A DNA stretch of 5,239 nucleotides from Dehalococcoidia bacterium (lineage in GTDB: Bacteria; Chloroflexota; Dehalococcoidia; Lucifugimonadales; JAGWBF01). The translations under genes and the position numbers were made by a program. The notes below the pieces were generated by a model. The model saw only the letters and a list, made by a program, of their open reading frames with translations, was not told the DNA's origin and made no database searches. The stretch covers positions 1,937 through 7,175 of the forward strand of contig JAGWBG010000131.1 of the NCBI GenBank assembly GCA_021296015.1, in the 5' to 3' direction. Shown here piece by piece: positions 1 through 5,239 of this stretch (positions are counted from its first letter, which is position 1; every line of letters begins with the position of its first letter).

Positions 1-1
1 A

Positions 2-2581
2 GAGGACGTGCTCAAGGCCCTGGAGGAGAGGGAGAAGTCGCTGGACCTCGCTCTCCAAAGCGACTTTGCCCAGCTGCGGGACGAGCTTCGTCGAGAGAGT
101 ATGAGCGACCAGTTTATAGACCTTCTCGCCGATGACACTGTCTCCGATGAGGTGCTTGTCGCCCTTGACGGTGCAGGGCTGACAGAGGTCCAACGGGATG
201 CTGATACCCTGTTTTCCGAGTTGGATGAGTTCAACGTCATTGCCGTGAAGCGGCAAGTGTTGGACGTGGCGGAGGAGGTTAGCAGCTTCGTGACCACCTT
301 CTTCATAATCCTGGGGATGTTCTCCATAATGGTGGGTATCCTGCTTATATTCCTGATTTTCATCATGCTTGCGGCGGCTCGCAGGTCGGAGATGGGCATG
401 GCCCGAGCGGTAGGGGCCAAGCGGCGCCACCTGGTGCAGATGTTTGTCTTCGAGGGCACGGCCTACGCAATAGTCGCTGCCGCAGTCGGAGTCCTGATAG
501 GTCTGGGAGTAAGCGCTCTGATTACGTCATCAGTAAACCAGATTATCGCCGGTTTTGATGACGACTTCCGGTTTACCTGGCATGTTGAGGCGCGTAGCGC
601 CATCATCTCCTACTGCCTTGGGATGTTCATTACCCTCGTTACCATATCCGTGTCATCCTACAGGGTGAGCCAGATGAACATAGTCCAGGCTGTGAGAGGA
701 CTGCCCGAGGTCACCACGGTCTCCAGCGTTAGCTGGCAGGAGGTTGTGCTTGTTCCCTTGCGAGCCATAGCGTTGCCCTTCCAACTTGCCGGGCGAGGTG
801 TCCGCGACTTGGTGACTGTCCATCCCATGAGCGCCTTGACCTACCTCCCCAGGATGCTATGGGCCCTTCTGTCCATCCCCACGGCCATTATGGGGACCAT
901 CTTTCAGATATTTTGGCGTCCTTTCAGGCAGGGTTGGCTGGCCTTCCTCCTGGGCCTGCTCGTTACATGGTTAGGCATGGTTGGCGACCAGACGGCGCCC
1001 TTCAGGATTGGCGTTTCTCTGGTGATTCTGGGGCTTGGCCTTATGATGCGGACGGCGCTACAGCGCACCTCTATGCGTGATGAGGTGGGAGACCGCATCG
1101 CCTATACCTTCATCGGATTAGTCATGCTGATTTTCTGGATACTGCCCTTTGACATCGTGAGGAGCGTGGCTGGCGGAGACCTTGGCGGTGGTATTGAGTT
1201 GTTCTTCATCTCCGGAGTGGCAATGGTCGCGGCAGCAGTATGGACGTTGATGTACAACTCCGATTTGCTTTTGAAGGGGTTGAGCTTTGTCGTCGGGCAC
1301 GTCGGCCAGTTGCGACCTGTGATGGTGACGGCTGTGGCTTACCCCATGAGCGCCAAATTCCGCACGGGCCTCACCCTTGCCATGTTCGCCCTTGTCATCT
1401 TTACTCTAATCGTCATGTCCATCCTGACCAACGCTTTTGACGTATCTTCCCTTGACCAGGAGACGGTCACCGGCGGGTGGGACATTGAGGGCACGCTGAA
1501 CTTCAGCACTCCAATTGAGAACATAGACCAGGCCATTGACGAGGAGCCGGACCTGAATATCCAGGACTTTGAGGCTATCGGCGGCTACACCACAATACCC
1601 GTGCAAGCCCGCCAGATAGGGGTGCAGGACCAGCTATGGCGGGGATATGCTGTGCGGGCAGCCGATCAAAGTTTCCTCGAGGCAACCAATTACAAGTTCA
1701 AGTTGATAGCCGACGGCTATGGCCCAACTGATGAGGATGTATGGGAAGCTCTGAGAGCTGACCCCTCTCTGGCCGTAGTTGAGGCTTTGGTAGTGCCAAG
1801 GAGGTCCGGCTTTGCCGAAGGTAACGCCTCATTTCAGATGGAGGGCTTCTTCTACGAAGACGACACCATGCCCGCTACAGATATAGAAATTAGAGAGCCG
1901 CGCACCGGTGAAATTGTTCCCCTCAAGGTCATTGGCGTGCTGAACCAGCTTACCGATGACTTCGGCGTAATTGGCGTCGGCATGTTCACATCCAAGGCCA
2001 ACCTGGATAACTCGATACCCTTCCCGGTCCCTATAATCACCTACAGGTTCAGGGTGGCTGAAGGCCTTGACGTAGGAGAGGCCTCCAGAGGCCTGGAGGC
2101 GTCATTCCAGGAACATGGCATGGAGACCGTTGTGCTGGAGGAGGTGATTGAGGAGAATGCTGCGGCTAACAAGGCGTTCAACTACATCTTCACCGGCTTC
2201 ATGGGCCTGGGATTGCTGGTGGGGATTGCGGCCCTGGGGGTGATTAGCCTGAGGGCCGTTGTGGAGCGTCGCCAGCAAATTGGTGTGCTGAGGGCCATCG
2301 GATACCGTCGCAGGATGATTCAGCTAAGTTTCCTGTTGGAATCCTCCTTCATAGCCTTGCTGGGGGTGGCAATCGGGGTGGCACTTGGGACGGTTATATC
2401 CTACAACATTGTCAGCGACGTCAGGGAGCGCGAGAACGTTGAGACCCTTCGATTCAGTATTCCGTGGCTTCAGATTGTCATTATCATAGCGGTAGCCTAC
2501 GTGTTTTCTCTGATAACCACTTTCTTGCCTGCCCGGCAGGCATCCCGTATATATCCCGCCGAGGCCCTGCGCTACGAATAA
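2..2581 (+). CDS. ABC transporter permease, two FtsX/MacB-type modules (5' partial)
   Basis: This is the membrane subunit of an FtsX/MacB/LolC-type ABC transporter, a family that couples cytoplasmic ATP hydrolysis to movements outside the membrane, often for lipid, lipoprotein or peptide export. The frame is open to the left edge, so the N-terminus is missing; the GTG at 8 is probably not the real start. Counting from that codon, residues 1-90 look like the end of the first extracytoplasmic domain. Membrane segments follow at about 97-122, 152-174 and 197-217 (module 1), then four at about 308-325, 333-348, 364-381 and 398-416. Module 2 has a helix at 455-473, an extracytoplasmic domain at 475-720, and helices at 726-748, 776-797 and 820-840. 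The cytoplasmic loops RRSEMGMARAVGAKRR (125-140) and ERRQQIGVLRAIGYRRR (753-769) are parallel copies of the FtsX coupling loop, and both modules end with similar segments (SYRVSQMNIVQAVR; PARQASRIYPAEALR). No ATPase gene is visible; it may lie upstream. The substrate is unknown. The fold assignment is firm. Confidence 0.93.
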   Translation, partial: EDVLKALEEREKSLDLALQSDFAQLRDELRRESMSDQFIDLLADDTVSDEVLVALDGAGLTEVQRDADTLFSELDEFNVIAVKRQVLDVAEEVSSFVTTFFIILGMFSIMVGILLIFLIFIMLAAARRSEMGMARAVGAKRRHLVQMFVFEGTAYAIVAAAVGVLIGLGVSALITSSVNQIIAGFDDDFRFTWHVEARSAIISYCLGMFITLVTISVSSYRVSQMNIVQAVRGLPEVTTVSSVSWQEVVLVPLRAIALPFQLAGRGVRDLVTVHPMSALTYLPRMLWALLSIPTAIMGTIFQIFWRPFRQGWLAFLLGLLVTWLGMVGDQTAPFRIGVSLVILGLGLMMRTALQRTSMRDEVGDRIAYTFIGLVMLIFWILPFDIVRSVAGGDLGGGIELFFISGVAMVAAAVWTLMYNSDLLLKGLSFVVGHVGQLRPVMVTAVAYPMSAKFRTGLTLAMFALVIFTLIVMSILTNAFDVSSLDQETVTGGWDIEGTLNFSTPIENIDQAIDEEPDLNIQDFEAIGGYTTIPVQARQIGVQDQLWRGYAVRAADQSFLEATNYKFKLIADGYGPTDEDVWEALRADPSLAVVEALVVPRRSGFAEGNASFQMEGFFYEDDTMPATDIEIREPRTGEIVPLKVIGVLNQLTDDFGVIGVGMFTSKANLDNSIPFPVPIITYRFRVAEGLDVGEASRGLEASFQEHGMETVVLEEVIEENAAANKAFNYIFTGFMGLGLLVGIAALGVISLRAVVERRQQIGVLRAIGYRRRMIQLSFLLESSFIALLGVAIGVALGTVISYNIVSDVRERENVETLRFSIPWLQIVIIIAVAYVFSLITTFLPARQASRIYPAEALRYE

Positions 2582-2603
2582 GGGGCGCACAGCCGTGCGC
2601 CCC
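2582..2603. terminator. GC-rich hairpin between convergent genes, probable bidirectional terminator
   Basis: A perfect 9-bp stem (GGGGCGCAC with GTGCGCCCC) closes a 4-nt AGCC loop. It starts directly after the TAA stop of the ABC permease and lies 25 bases past the stop of the minus-strand GlcG-like gene, so it is placed to end both transcripts. Neither strand has a proper U-tract after the stem: the plus strand reads CCTAAAACC and the minus strand TTATTCG. It may act as a U-tract-poor terminator or as a 3'-end stabilising hairpin. Confidence 0.65.
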
Positions 2604-2628
2604 CCTAAAACCATTGGTTGCTCGGTGC

Positions 2629-3021
2629 TTACAGTGCGTCTGCTCCAGCCCGGGCGCAGTCCTCGTCCTGCTGGCTAGTCCCGCCGCCCACGCCGCAAGC
2701 TCCCTCGACCACGCCATTCCGGACTATGGGCACGGCTCCCTGGCCGCCGGGAATCATGTGACCTCCTGCCGCTGCCGCGATGCCTCGTGGAGTGGCGGCA
2801 TCGGGCGAGATGTCGCCACTGGGTCTCCCGAATGCGGCCGATGCAACGGCTTTGCCCTGAGAACCCAGTGCGCTGGCCCAGATGGCGCCGTCCATGCGAC
2901 TGAATGCCTGCAGTCGTCCACCTGCGTCAACCACCGCAACGCTTATCTTGATATTGATCTCTTCCGCCTTCGCTATAGTTGCCTGGACGATTCGATTTGC
3001 TTCCGCTGAGGTAAGAGCCAT
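2629..3021 (-). CDS. GlcG/HbpS family (DUF336) protein, possible heme/small-ligand binder
   Basis: This complete 130-residue protein belongs to the GlcG/HbpS family (Pfam Haem_degrading, formerly DUF336). Members are small cytoplasmic or exported alpha/beta proteins; HbpS of Streptomyces binds heme, GlcG sits in glycolate operons, and others accompany catabolic dehydrogenases. Family signatures appear in order: N-terminal helix LTSAEANRIVQATIAKAEE (3-21), core strand VAVVDAGGRL (28-37), RMDGA (42-46), QGKAVASAAFGRPS (55-68), PGGQGAVPI (91-99) and the C-terminal GVGGGTSQQDEDCARAG (110-126). Its length is typical of the short form. No signal peptide is seen, so a cytoplasmic location is likely. 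The ATG start is supported by a strong SD 6 nt upstream and by the family N-terminus. It has its own promoter, is convergent with the ABC permease and divergent from the oxidoreductase gene. The family call is firm; the exact ligand cannot be told. Confidence 0.93.
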   Translation of the reverse strand: MALTSAEANRIVQATIAKAEEINIKISVAVVDAGGRLQAFSRMDGAIWASALGSQGKAVASAAFGRPSGDISPDAATPRGIAAAAGGHMIPGGQGAVPIVRNGVVEGACGVGGGTSQQDEDCARAGADAL

Positions 3022-3027
3022 AATATG

Positions 3028-3035
3028 ACCTCCTT
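3028..3035 (-). promoter_or_regulatory. Shine-Dalgarno site of the GlcG-like gene
   Basis: On the minus strand this reads AAGGAGGT, an almost complete anti-SD match, followed by a 6-nt spacer (CATATT) and the ATG. It is the strongest ribosome binding site in the window, fixes the start of the gene and suggests efficient translation. Confidence 0.9.
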
Positions 3036-3060
3036 AGTAGTTAGTTCTTCGGGCACGCCA

Positions 3061-3089
3061 ATTATACAGTACCAATTTACCGTCGGCAA
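3061..3089 (-). promoter_or_regulatory. Sigma70-type promoter of the GlcG-like gene
   Basis: Read on the minus strand, the -35 box is TTGCCG (plus-strand 3084-3089; 4 of 6 consensus bases). A 17-bp spacer follows, then a perfect TATAAT -10 box (plus-strand 3061-3066). Transcription would begin near 3053-3055, giving a leader of about 32-34 nt that contains the SD. The exact -10, ideal spacing and position before the gene make this convincing. Confidence 0.8.
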
Positions 3090-3112
3090 TCGAGATTCAG
3101 GTATACGATTGC
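3086..3112. promoter_or_regulatory. Inverted repeat overlapping the -35 box, candidate operator
   Basis: The perfect 7-bp half-sites GCAATCG (3086-3092) and CGATTGC (3106-3112) flank a 13-bp spacer. Their centres are 20 bp apart, about two helical turns, which suits a dimeric DNA-binding protein on one face of the helix. The left half overlaps the -35 box of the minus-strand promoter, where a bound protein would block RNA polymerase; the right half is towards the divergent plus-strand gene. The right arm also forms the palindrome ATTGCAAT (3108-3115). No regulator gene is visible in the window. A chance dyad cannot be excluded. Confidence 0.45.
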
Positions 3113-3162
3113 AATACCCGCCAGCACGTCGTAAGCTTGGTCTTGCGAAAAGGCCCGTTATC

Positions 3163-3168
3163 AGGGAG
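3163..3168 (+). promoter_or_regulatory. Ribosome binding site that decides the oxidoreductase start
   Basis: AGGGAG lies 4 nt before the ATG at 3173. The methyltransferase gene at 4339 has the same hexamer at the same 4-nt distance, which supports this start over the in-frame TTG at 3137, which has no SD. Confidence 0.65.
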
Positions 3169-3172
3169 CGGT

Positions 3173-3493
3173 ATGGTTCGGGAGGGTGATTCGGTCATTG
3201 GATATTTGACCACCCTGGGCCGTGTGAGCGGTAGGCCCCACATAGTAACTCTCCGCCTAGTGTACCACGGTGGCAAGTTCTATGCCTCGCGCAGGGATAC
3301 GGCCAGCGACTGGTGCCGCAACCTGATGGCTGAACCCAGGGTCACGATACGGTTGGATGGAGAGGAGATCAGGGCAACGGCCAGGGTGATAGATGACGTT
3401 GAGTTGGCCGGGAAGGTCTCCGGCCTCAAATATCGGGACCAGCGAGCGTTGAAACCCAGAGTAATCGTAGAGATGGTCCCCGGTGCCGGGTAG
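3173..3493 (+). CDS. Deazaflavin/flavin-dependent nitroreductase-family oxidoreductase (Ddn-like split barrel)
   Basis: This small protein (106 residues from the ATG) resembles the Ddn/PF04075 family and related split-barrel flavin-binding proteins. Known members use reduced F420 (or FMN) to reduce quinones, nitro-compounds or similar acceptors in the cytoplasm or at the membrane. Visible signatures are YLTTLGRVSGRPHIVTL (11-27), matching the family's TTxGRxSGxPR strand; LVYHGGKFYASRRD (29-42), a beta hairpin; SDWCRNLMAEPRVTIRL (45-61), matching the DWxxNLxAxPxVxv cofactor-site region; and IRATARVIDD (66-75). The C-terminal VSGLKYRDQ corresponds to the KY segment found in many relatives. At 106 residues it is short for the family, lacking the N-terminal helix of mycobacterial Ddn. 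An in-frame TTG at 3137 would add 12 residues without family support. The stop lies 10 bases before the next gene's preferred ATG, so the two are probably co-transcribed. Cofactor choice (F420 or FMN) is not decided by the sequence. Confidence 0.85.
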   Translation: MVREGDSVIGYLTTLGRVSGRPHIVTLRLVYHGGKFYASRRDTASDWCRNLMAEPRVTIRLDGEEIRATARVIDDVELAGKVSGLKYRDQRALKPRVIVEMVPGAG

Positions 3494-3495
3494 GG
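3492..3495 (+). promoter_or_regulatory. Weak ribosome binding site of the nuclease-like gene
   Basis: AGGG, overlapping the TAG stop of the oxidoreductase gene, lies 8 nt before the ATG at 3504. The alternative GTG at 3483 has no comparable purine run upstream. The arrangement suggests translational coupling between the two genes. Confidence 0.45.
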
Positions 3496-3503
3496 TAAAC
3501 ATC

Positions 3504-4244
3504 ATGGTGGACGGTATCGGTTCCTTCAAAAGGGGCAACGAAACGGACCTCACCTATGGGCTGAAGTGGGCGGCCTGGGAGTGGCTATATAACTGTTCCG
3601 GCTGCCGCTCCATCGGGCTGGAGGTGAAGCTGGAAGGTCCCGCCGGAAGGGTGATAGACGTGGTTGGAGTAGGCCGGGGAAATATCATCTACGCAATTGA
3701 GATCAAGGGTAGCAGGGCCGACCTGTTCAGGGACGACCACGGCCCCGATGACCAGGCGAAGCTCGTGTCCAGGCGGCCTGTGGTTGAGCAGCGCAGGGAG
3801 TTGGTCGAGGAGATATTTCGCAGGGCTACCGAATTTGCCCGGCAGGAGGACCCCGATAACTGGGAGAGCACGGAAATCTATCGCCAGGCCAAGGCCGACC
3901 ATGAGCGGGTTACCCACCAGGAGGCTGCCTACAATCAGAGGTTGGAGAGGTACAGCATAAAGTTCAGGGACGCCAAATTCCTGGCATTGGCGGACTATCA
4001 CTACATCATGGCCCCCAAGGGACTCATTCGCCGCCACGAGGTCCCGCCCTGGTGGGGCCTCTTGGATGACACGTCCGCCGTTGTGGTCCCCGCTCCCCGC
4101 AAGGATATACGGAAGAACACGGGCTTCATCTCCAACGTGCTGAGGGCCATCGGCAGAGCCAACACTTCCTCCATGATGCGCCAATACCGGGTGACCTTCC
4201 AGGAGAGTGGAGCAGTTTTCCCGGATAGATGCTGGGAATACTGA
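3504..4244 (+). CDS. PD-(D/E)XK nuclease-like protein, MmcB-type, with long helical insertion
   Basis: This 246-residue protein resembles PD-(D/E)XK superfamily nucleases of the MmcB (DNA repair) type. Candidate active-site residues appear in the standard order: E40 in IGLEVKLEG, D52 in RVIDVVGVG and E66-x-K68 in YAIEIKGSRADLF. The IEIKGSRADLFRD block (65-77) matches the family's VEIKsSraDf.D motif, and ADYHYIMAPKGLIRRHEVPP followed by WWGLLDDT (163-190) matches the later 'D.fYf..P.gli...vP..wGLl' block. Between them, residues about 90-160 are mostly charged and helix-prone (for example VVEQRRELVEEIFRRATEFA), much longer than the short link usual in MmcB. A C-terminal tail (200-246) has no motif I recognise. 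ATG 3504 is preferred; GTG 3483 would add seven residues and overlap the upstream gene by 11 bp. It probably shares a transcript with the oxidoreductase. Nuclease activity is inferred from motifs. It could be a repair or housekeeping nuclease or a relic of a restriction or phage gene. Confidence 0.75.
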   Translation: MVDGIGSFKRGNETDLTYGLKWAAWEWLYNCSGCRSIGLEVKLEGPAGRVIDVVGVGRGNIIYAIEIKGSRADLFRDDHGPDDQAKLVSRRPVVEQRRELVEEIFRRATEFARQEDPDNWESTEIYRQAKADHERVTHQEAAYNQRLERYSIKFRDAKFLALADYHYIMAPKGLIRRHEVPPWWGLLDDTSAVVVPAPRKDIRKNTGFISNVLRAIGRANTSSMMRQYRVTFQESGAVFPDRCWEY

Positions 4245-4260
4245 GAAGTCCCCTGACTTC
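4245..4260 (+). terminator. Weak hairpin after the nuclease-like gene, possible terminator
   Basis: A 6-bp stem (GAAGTC with GACTTC) with a CCCT loop begins at the base after the TGA stop. It is followed by GGCATTTATT, only a loose T-rich tail. Its position is right for a terminator between this unit and the next promoter, but the stem is short and the U-tract poor. Confidence 0.35.
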
Positions 4261-4270
4261 GGCATTTATT

Positions 4271-4299
4271 AGGACAGTCTTCGCCCACGATGTTATACT
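4271..4299 (+). promoter_or_regulatory. Extended -10 promoter of the methyltransferase gene
   Basis: The -35-like AGGACA (4271-4276; 4 of 6 consensus) and TATACT -10 box (4294-4299; 5 of 6) are 17 bp apart. TG at 4291-4292, one base before the -10 box, gives the extended -10 motif TGTTATACT. Transcription would begin near 4305-4307, leaving a leader of about 33 nt that holds the SD. The methyltransferase gene therefore probably has its own transcript. Confidence 0.65.
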
Positions 4300-4328
4300 G
4301 GGGCGGGTAGTTTGACAGTAAATTAGAT

Positions 4329-4334
4329 AGGGAG
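4329..4334 (+). promoter_or_regulatory. Ribosome binding site of the methyltransferase gene
   Basis: AGGGAG followed by AGAG gives a purine-only run up to the ATG at 4339. The spacing is a short 4 nt, the same as for the oxidoreductase gene at 3173. Confidence 0.65.
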
Positions 4335-4338
4335 AGAG

Positions 4339-4986
4339 ATGACCGAAGAATCGTCAAGCCCCTTTCCCCAGTTCGACTTCATGCGCCATGATGAGAGCGA
4401 CGATGGCCTGTTTTACCAGGAACCGAGGCTGGTGGTGCACATTGACGACCAGGCCATAGCGGCTGTTGGCGAGCTTTTCAGGGAGGTCATATCCCCCAAC
4501 TCGGTGATTCTCGACCTGATGAGCAGTTGGAGGGCCCACTGGCCCGCTGGCCATGCTAAGTCCCGTATGTCAGGGCTGGGACTCAATGACGTGGAGATGA
4601 GGGAGAACCCGGACCTGGATGACTACGTTGTACATGACCTGAACAAAGACTCTCATCTGCCTTATGATGACAACACCTTTGATGCGGTGGTTATAACGGT
4701 ATCAGTACAGTATATTGTCAAGCCCGTCGAGGTGTTCAGGGACGTTCATCGCATTCTCAAGCCCAACGGGATTTTTCTGGTTATCTTCTCCAATCGCATG
4801 TTTTTCACCAAGGCGGTGAGGATATGGACGGTCAGCAACGACGAGTACAAGATGGACCTGGTGGCCTCCTACTTTTACCATGCCGGTGGCTACGAGGACT
4901 TAAGTGGTATGTGCCGCAACCCTAACCGGGGCGACTTTGAGGACCCGTTGTACGTTGTGATGGCCCGAAAGCCTTCGCAGGGCTAG
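4339..4986 (+). CDS. Class I SAM-dependent methyltransferase (Methyltransf_11-like) with altered motif I
   Basis: This complete 215-residue cytoplasmic protein has a Rossmann-type methyltransferase fold. After a short acidic N-terminus comes FYQEPRLVVHIDDQAIAAV (25-43), then motif I VILDLMSSWRAHWP (56-69), where the usual glycine-rich DxGxGxG loop is replaced by DLMSSW. Next are DLNKDSHLPYDDNTFDAVVI (100-119), the classic 'lPf.d.sFD.v' block; SVQYIVKPVEVFRDVHRILKPNGIFLVIFSN (122-152), the motif III and post-motif region typical of Methyltransf_11; and the C-terminal strand PLYVVMARKP (203-212). The combination of PRxVxHID and LDLMSSWxxHxP recurs, as I recall, in a conserved family of bacterial and plant-type putative methyltransferases, so the altered loop is probably a family trait and not damage. 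The substrate is unknown. The start is set by the SD and the promoter. It ends convergently with, and overlaps by 4 bp, the acetyltransferase gene. Confidence 0.88.
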   Translation: MTEESSSPFPQFDFMRHDESDDGLFYQEPRLVVHIDDQAIAAVGELFREVISPNSVILDLMSSWRAHWPAGHAKSRMSGLGLNDVEMRENPDLDDYVVHDLNKDSHLPYDDNTFDAVVITVSVQYIVKPVEVFRDVHRILKPNGIFLVIFSNRMFFTKAVRIWTVSNDEYKMDLVASYFYHAGGYEDLSGMCRNPNRGDFEDPLYVVMARKPSQG

Positions 4987-5239
4987 AGGCGCTTCCTCAT
5001 CTGCACGTGCTCTATACCGACTTCCAGGAACCTCTCGCCCTCTTCGATATAGCCGTGTGAGGCGTAGAAGTCTCTGACGTACGTCTGGGCGTGCAGTACG
5101 GCCTCCTTTATTCCCCGATGCCTGGCTGTCTCTTCCAGGGCCGTCAGGATATGACTGCCGATGCCTTTGCGACGCCAGGCTTCGTCAACCGCCATCCGTC
5201 CAATCCTGGCCTCCCCCGAATCCAGGTACAATACGCGGC
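4983..5239 (-). CDS. GNAT-family N-acetyltransferase, ElaA-like (5' partial)
   Basis: This is the C-terminal portion, about 85 residues, of a GNAT acetyltransferase that transfers an acetyl group from acetyl-CoA to an amine. The frame stays open to the right edge, so the N-terminal half lies outside the window; the TTG at 5231 is not a credible start. Motif A is complete: ARIGRMAVDEAWRRKGIGSHIL, with the acetyl-CoA pyrophosphate-binding RRKGIG (R-x-x-G-x-G pattern). Next come the helix ALEETARHRG and strand EAVLHAQ, then motif B, VRDFYASHGYIEEGERFLE, carrying the FYxxxGF/Y signature. The ending VGIEHVQMRKRL closely matches the 'F.E.GIpHv.M' ending of ElaA-like acetyltransferases. The substrate is unknown. 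It is convergent with the methyltransferase gene and no terminator separates them. Confidence 0.9.
   Translation of the reverse strand, partial: RVLYLDSGEARIGRMAVDEAWRRKGIGSHILTALEETARHRGIKEAVLHAQTYVRDFYASHGYIEEGERFLEVGIEHVQMRKRL

Noticed and set aside
2081..2100. 8-bp inverted repeat GCCTCCAG/CTGGAGGC with a 4-nt loop
   Set aside because: It lies inside the permease coding region and encodes ordinary protein sequence in its extracytoplasmic domain; a chance dyad in GC-rich coding DNA is the simplest explanation.
2527..2541. Near-palindrome GCCTGCCCGGCAGGC close to the end of the permease gene
   Set aside because: It encodes part of the conserved C-terminal FtsX segment (LPARQAS) and is followed by 38 bases of coding sequence, so it is not a terminator.
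2464..3009. A 181-codon plus-strand frame across the permease end and antisense to the GlcG-like gene
   Set aside because: It is cysteine-rich and low in recognisable structure, it runs through the terminator hairpin, and it is opposed to a gene with clear family motifs, promoter and SD.
3109..3137. Possible plus-strand promoter (TTGCAA then TAAGCT, 17 bp apart) for the oxidoreductase gene
   Set aside because: The -10 box matches only about half of the consensus. A promoter must exist in this region, but I cannot place it with confidence.
3137..3172. Alternative TTG start that would extend the oxidoreductase by 12 residues
   Set aside because: There is no SD before the TTG and the added residues match no family feature, whereas the ATG at 3173 has AGGGAG upstream.
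3585..4265. A 226-codon open frame on the minus strand, antisense to the nuclease-like gene
   Set aside because: Its translation resembles no family I know. The plus-strand frame has clear nuclease motifs, and the antisense frame is explained by codon bias leaving the opposite frame free of stops.
4312..4317. Perfect TTGACA, a -35 consensus, before the methyltransferase gene
   Set aside because: A -10 box at 17 bp would fall on the start codon (GAGATG), so it cannot drive this gene; the extended -10 promoter at 4271-4299 fits better.

Overview
The window is an ordinary-looking bacterial chromosomal segment, moderately GC-rich, with six protein genes, two of them cut by the window edges. No rRNA, tRNA, CRISPR array, insertion sequence or phage module is visible. 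The organism cannot be named from this sequence. A Ddn-type deazaflavin (F420) oxidoreductase, purine-rich Shine-Dalgarno sites, sigma70-like promoters and a two-module FtsX-type permease would suit a Chloroflexota (Dehalococcoidia/SAR202-like) or actinobacterial genome; this is an inference of low to moderate confidence.

Layout. (1) Bases 2-2581, plus strand: the C-terminal 859 residues of a large ABC-transporter permease with two FtsX/MacB-type modules, cut at its 5' end. (2) A GC-rich hairpin lies between the convergent ends of this gene and the next. (3) Bases 2629-3021, minus strand: a complete GlcG/HbpS-family (DUF336) protein with a strong SD and a near-consensus promoter. (4) Bases 3037-3172: a divergent intergenic region holding that promoter and a 7-bp inverted repeat with half-sites 20 bp apart, overlapping the -35 box (candidate operator). 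(5) Bases 3173-4244, plus strand: a likely two-gene operon of a small split-barrel deazaflavin/flavin oxidoreductase and a PD-(D/E)XK nuclease-like protein of the MmcB type with a long helical insertion. (6) Bases 4245-4338: an intergenic region with a weak hairpin and an extended -10 promoter. (7) Bases 4339-4986, plus strand: a class I SAM-dependent methyltransferase with an altered motif I. (8) Bases 4983-5239, minus strand: the C-terminal part of an ElaA-like GNAT acetyltransferase, convergent with the methyltransferase; both stop codons lie in one CTAG palindrome.

The genes do not form an obvious single pathway; this looks like a patchwork of small transcription units. The items most worth following up are the nuclease-like protein with its roughly 70-residue insertion, its pairing with the oxidoreductase gene, and the inverted repeat in the divergent promoter region. 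I see no convincing evidence of a wholly new multi-gene system.
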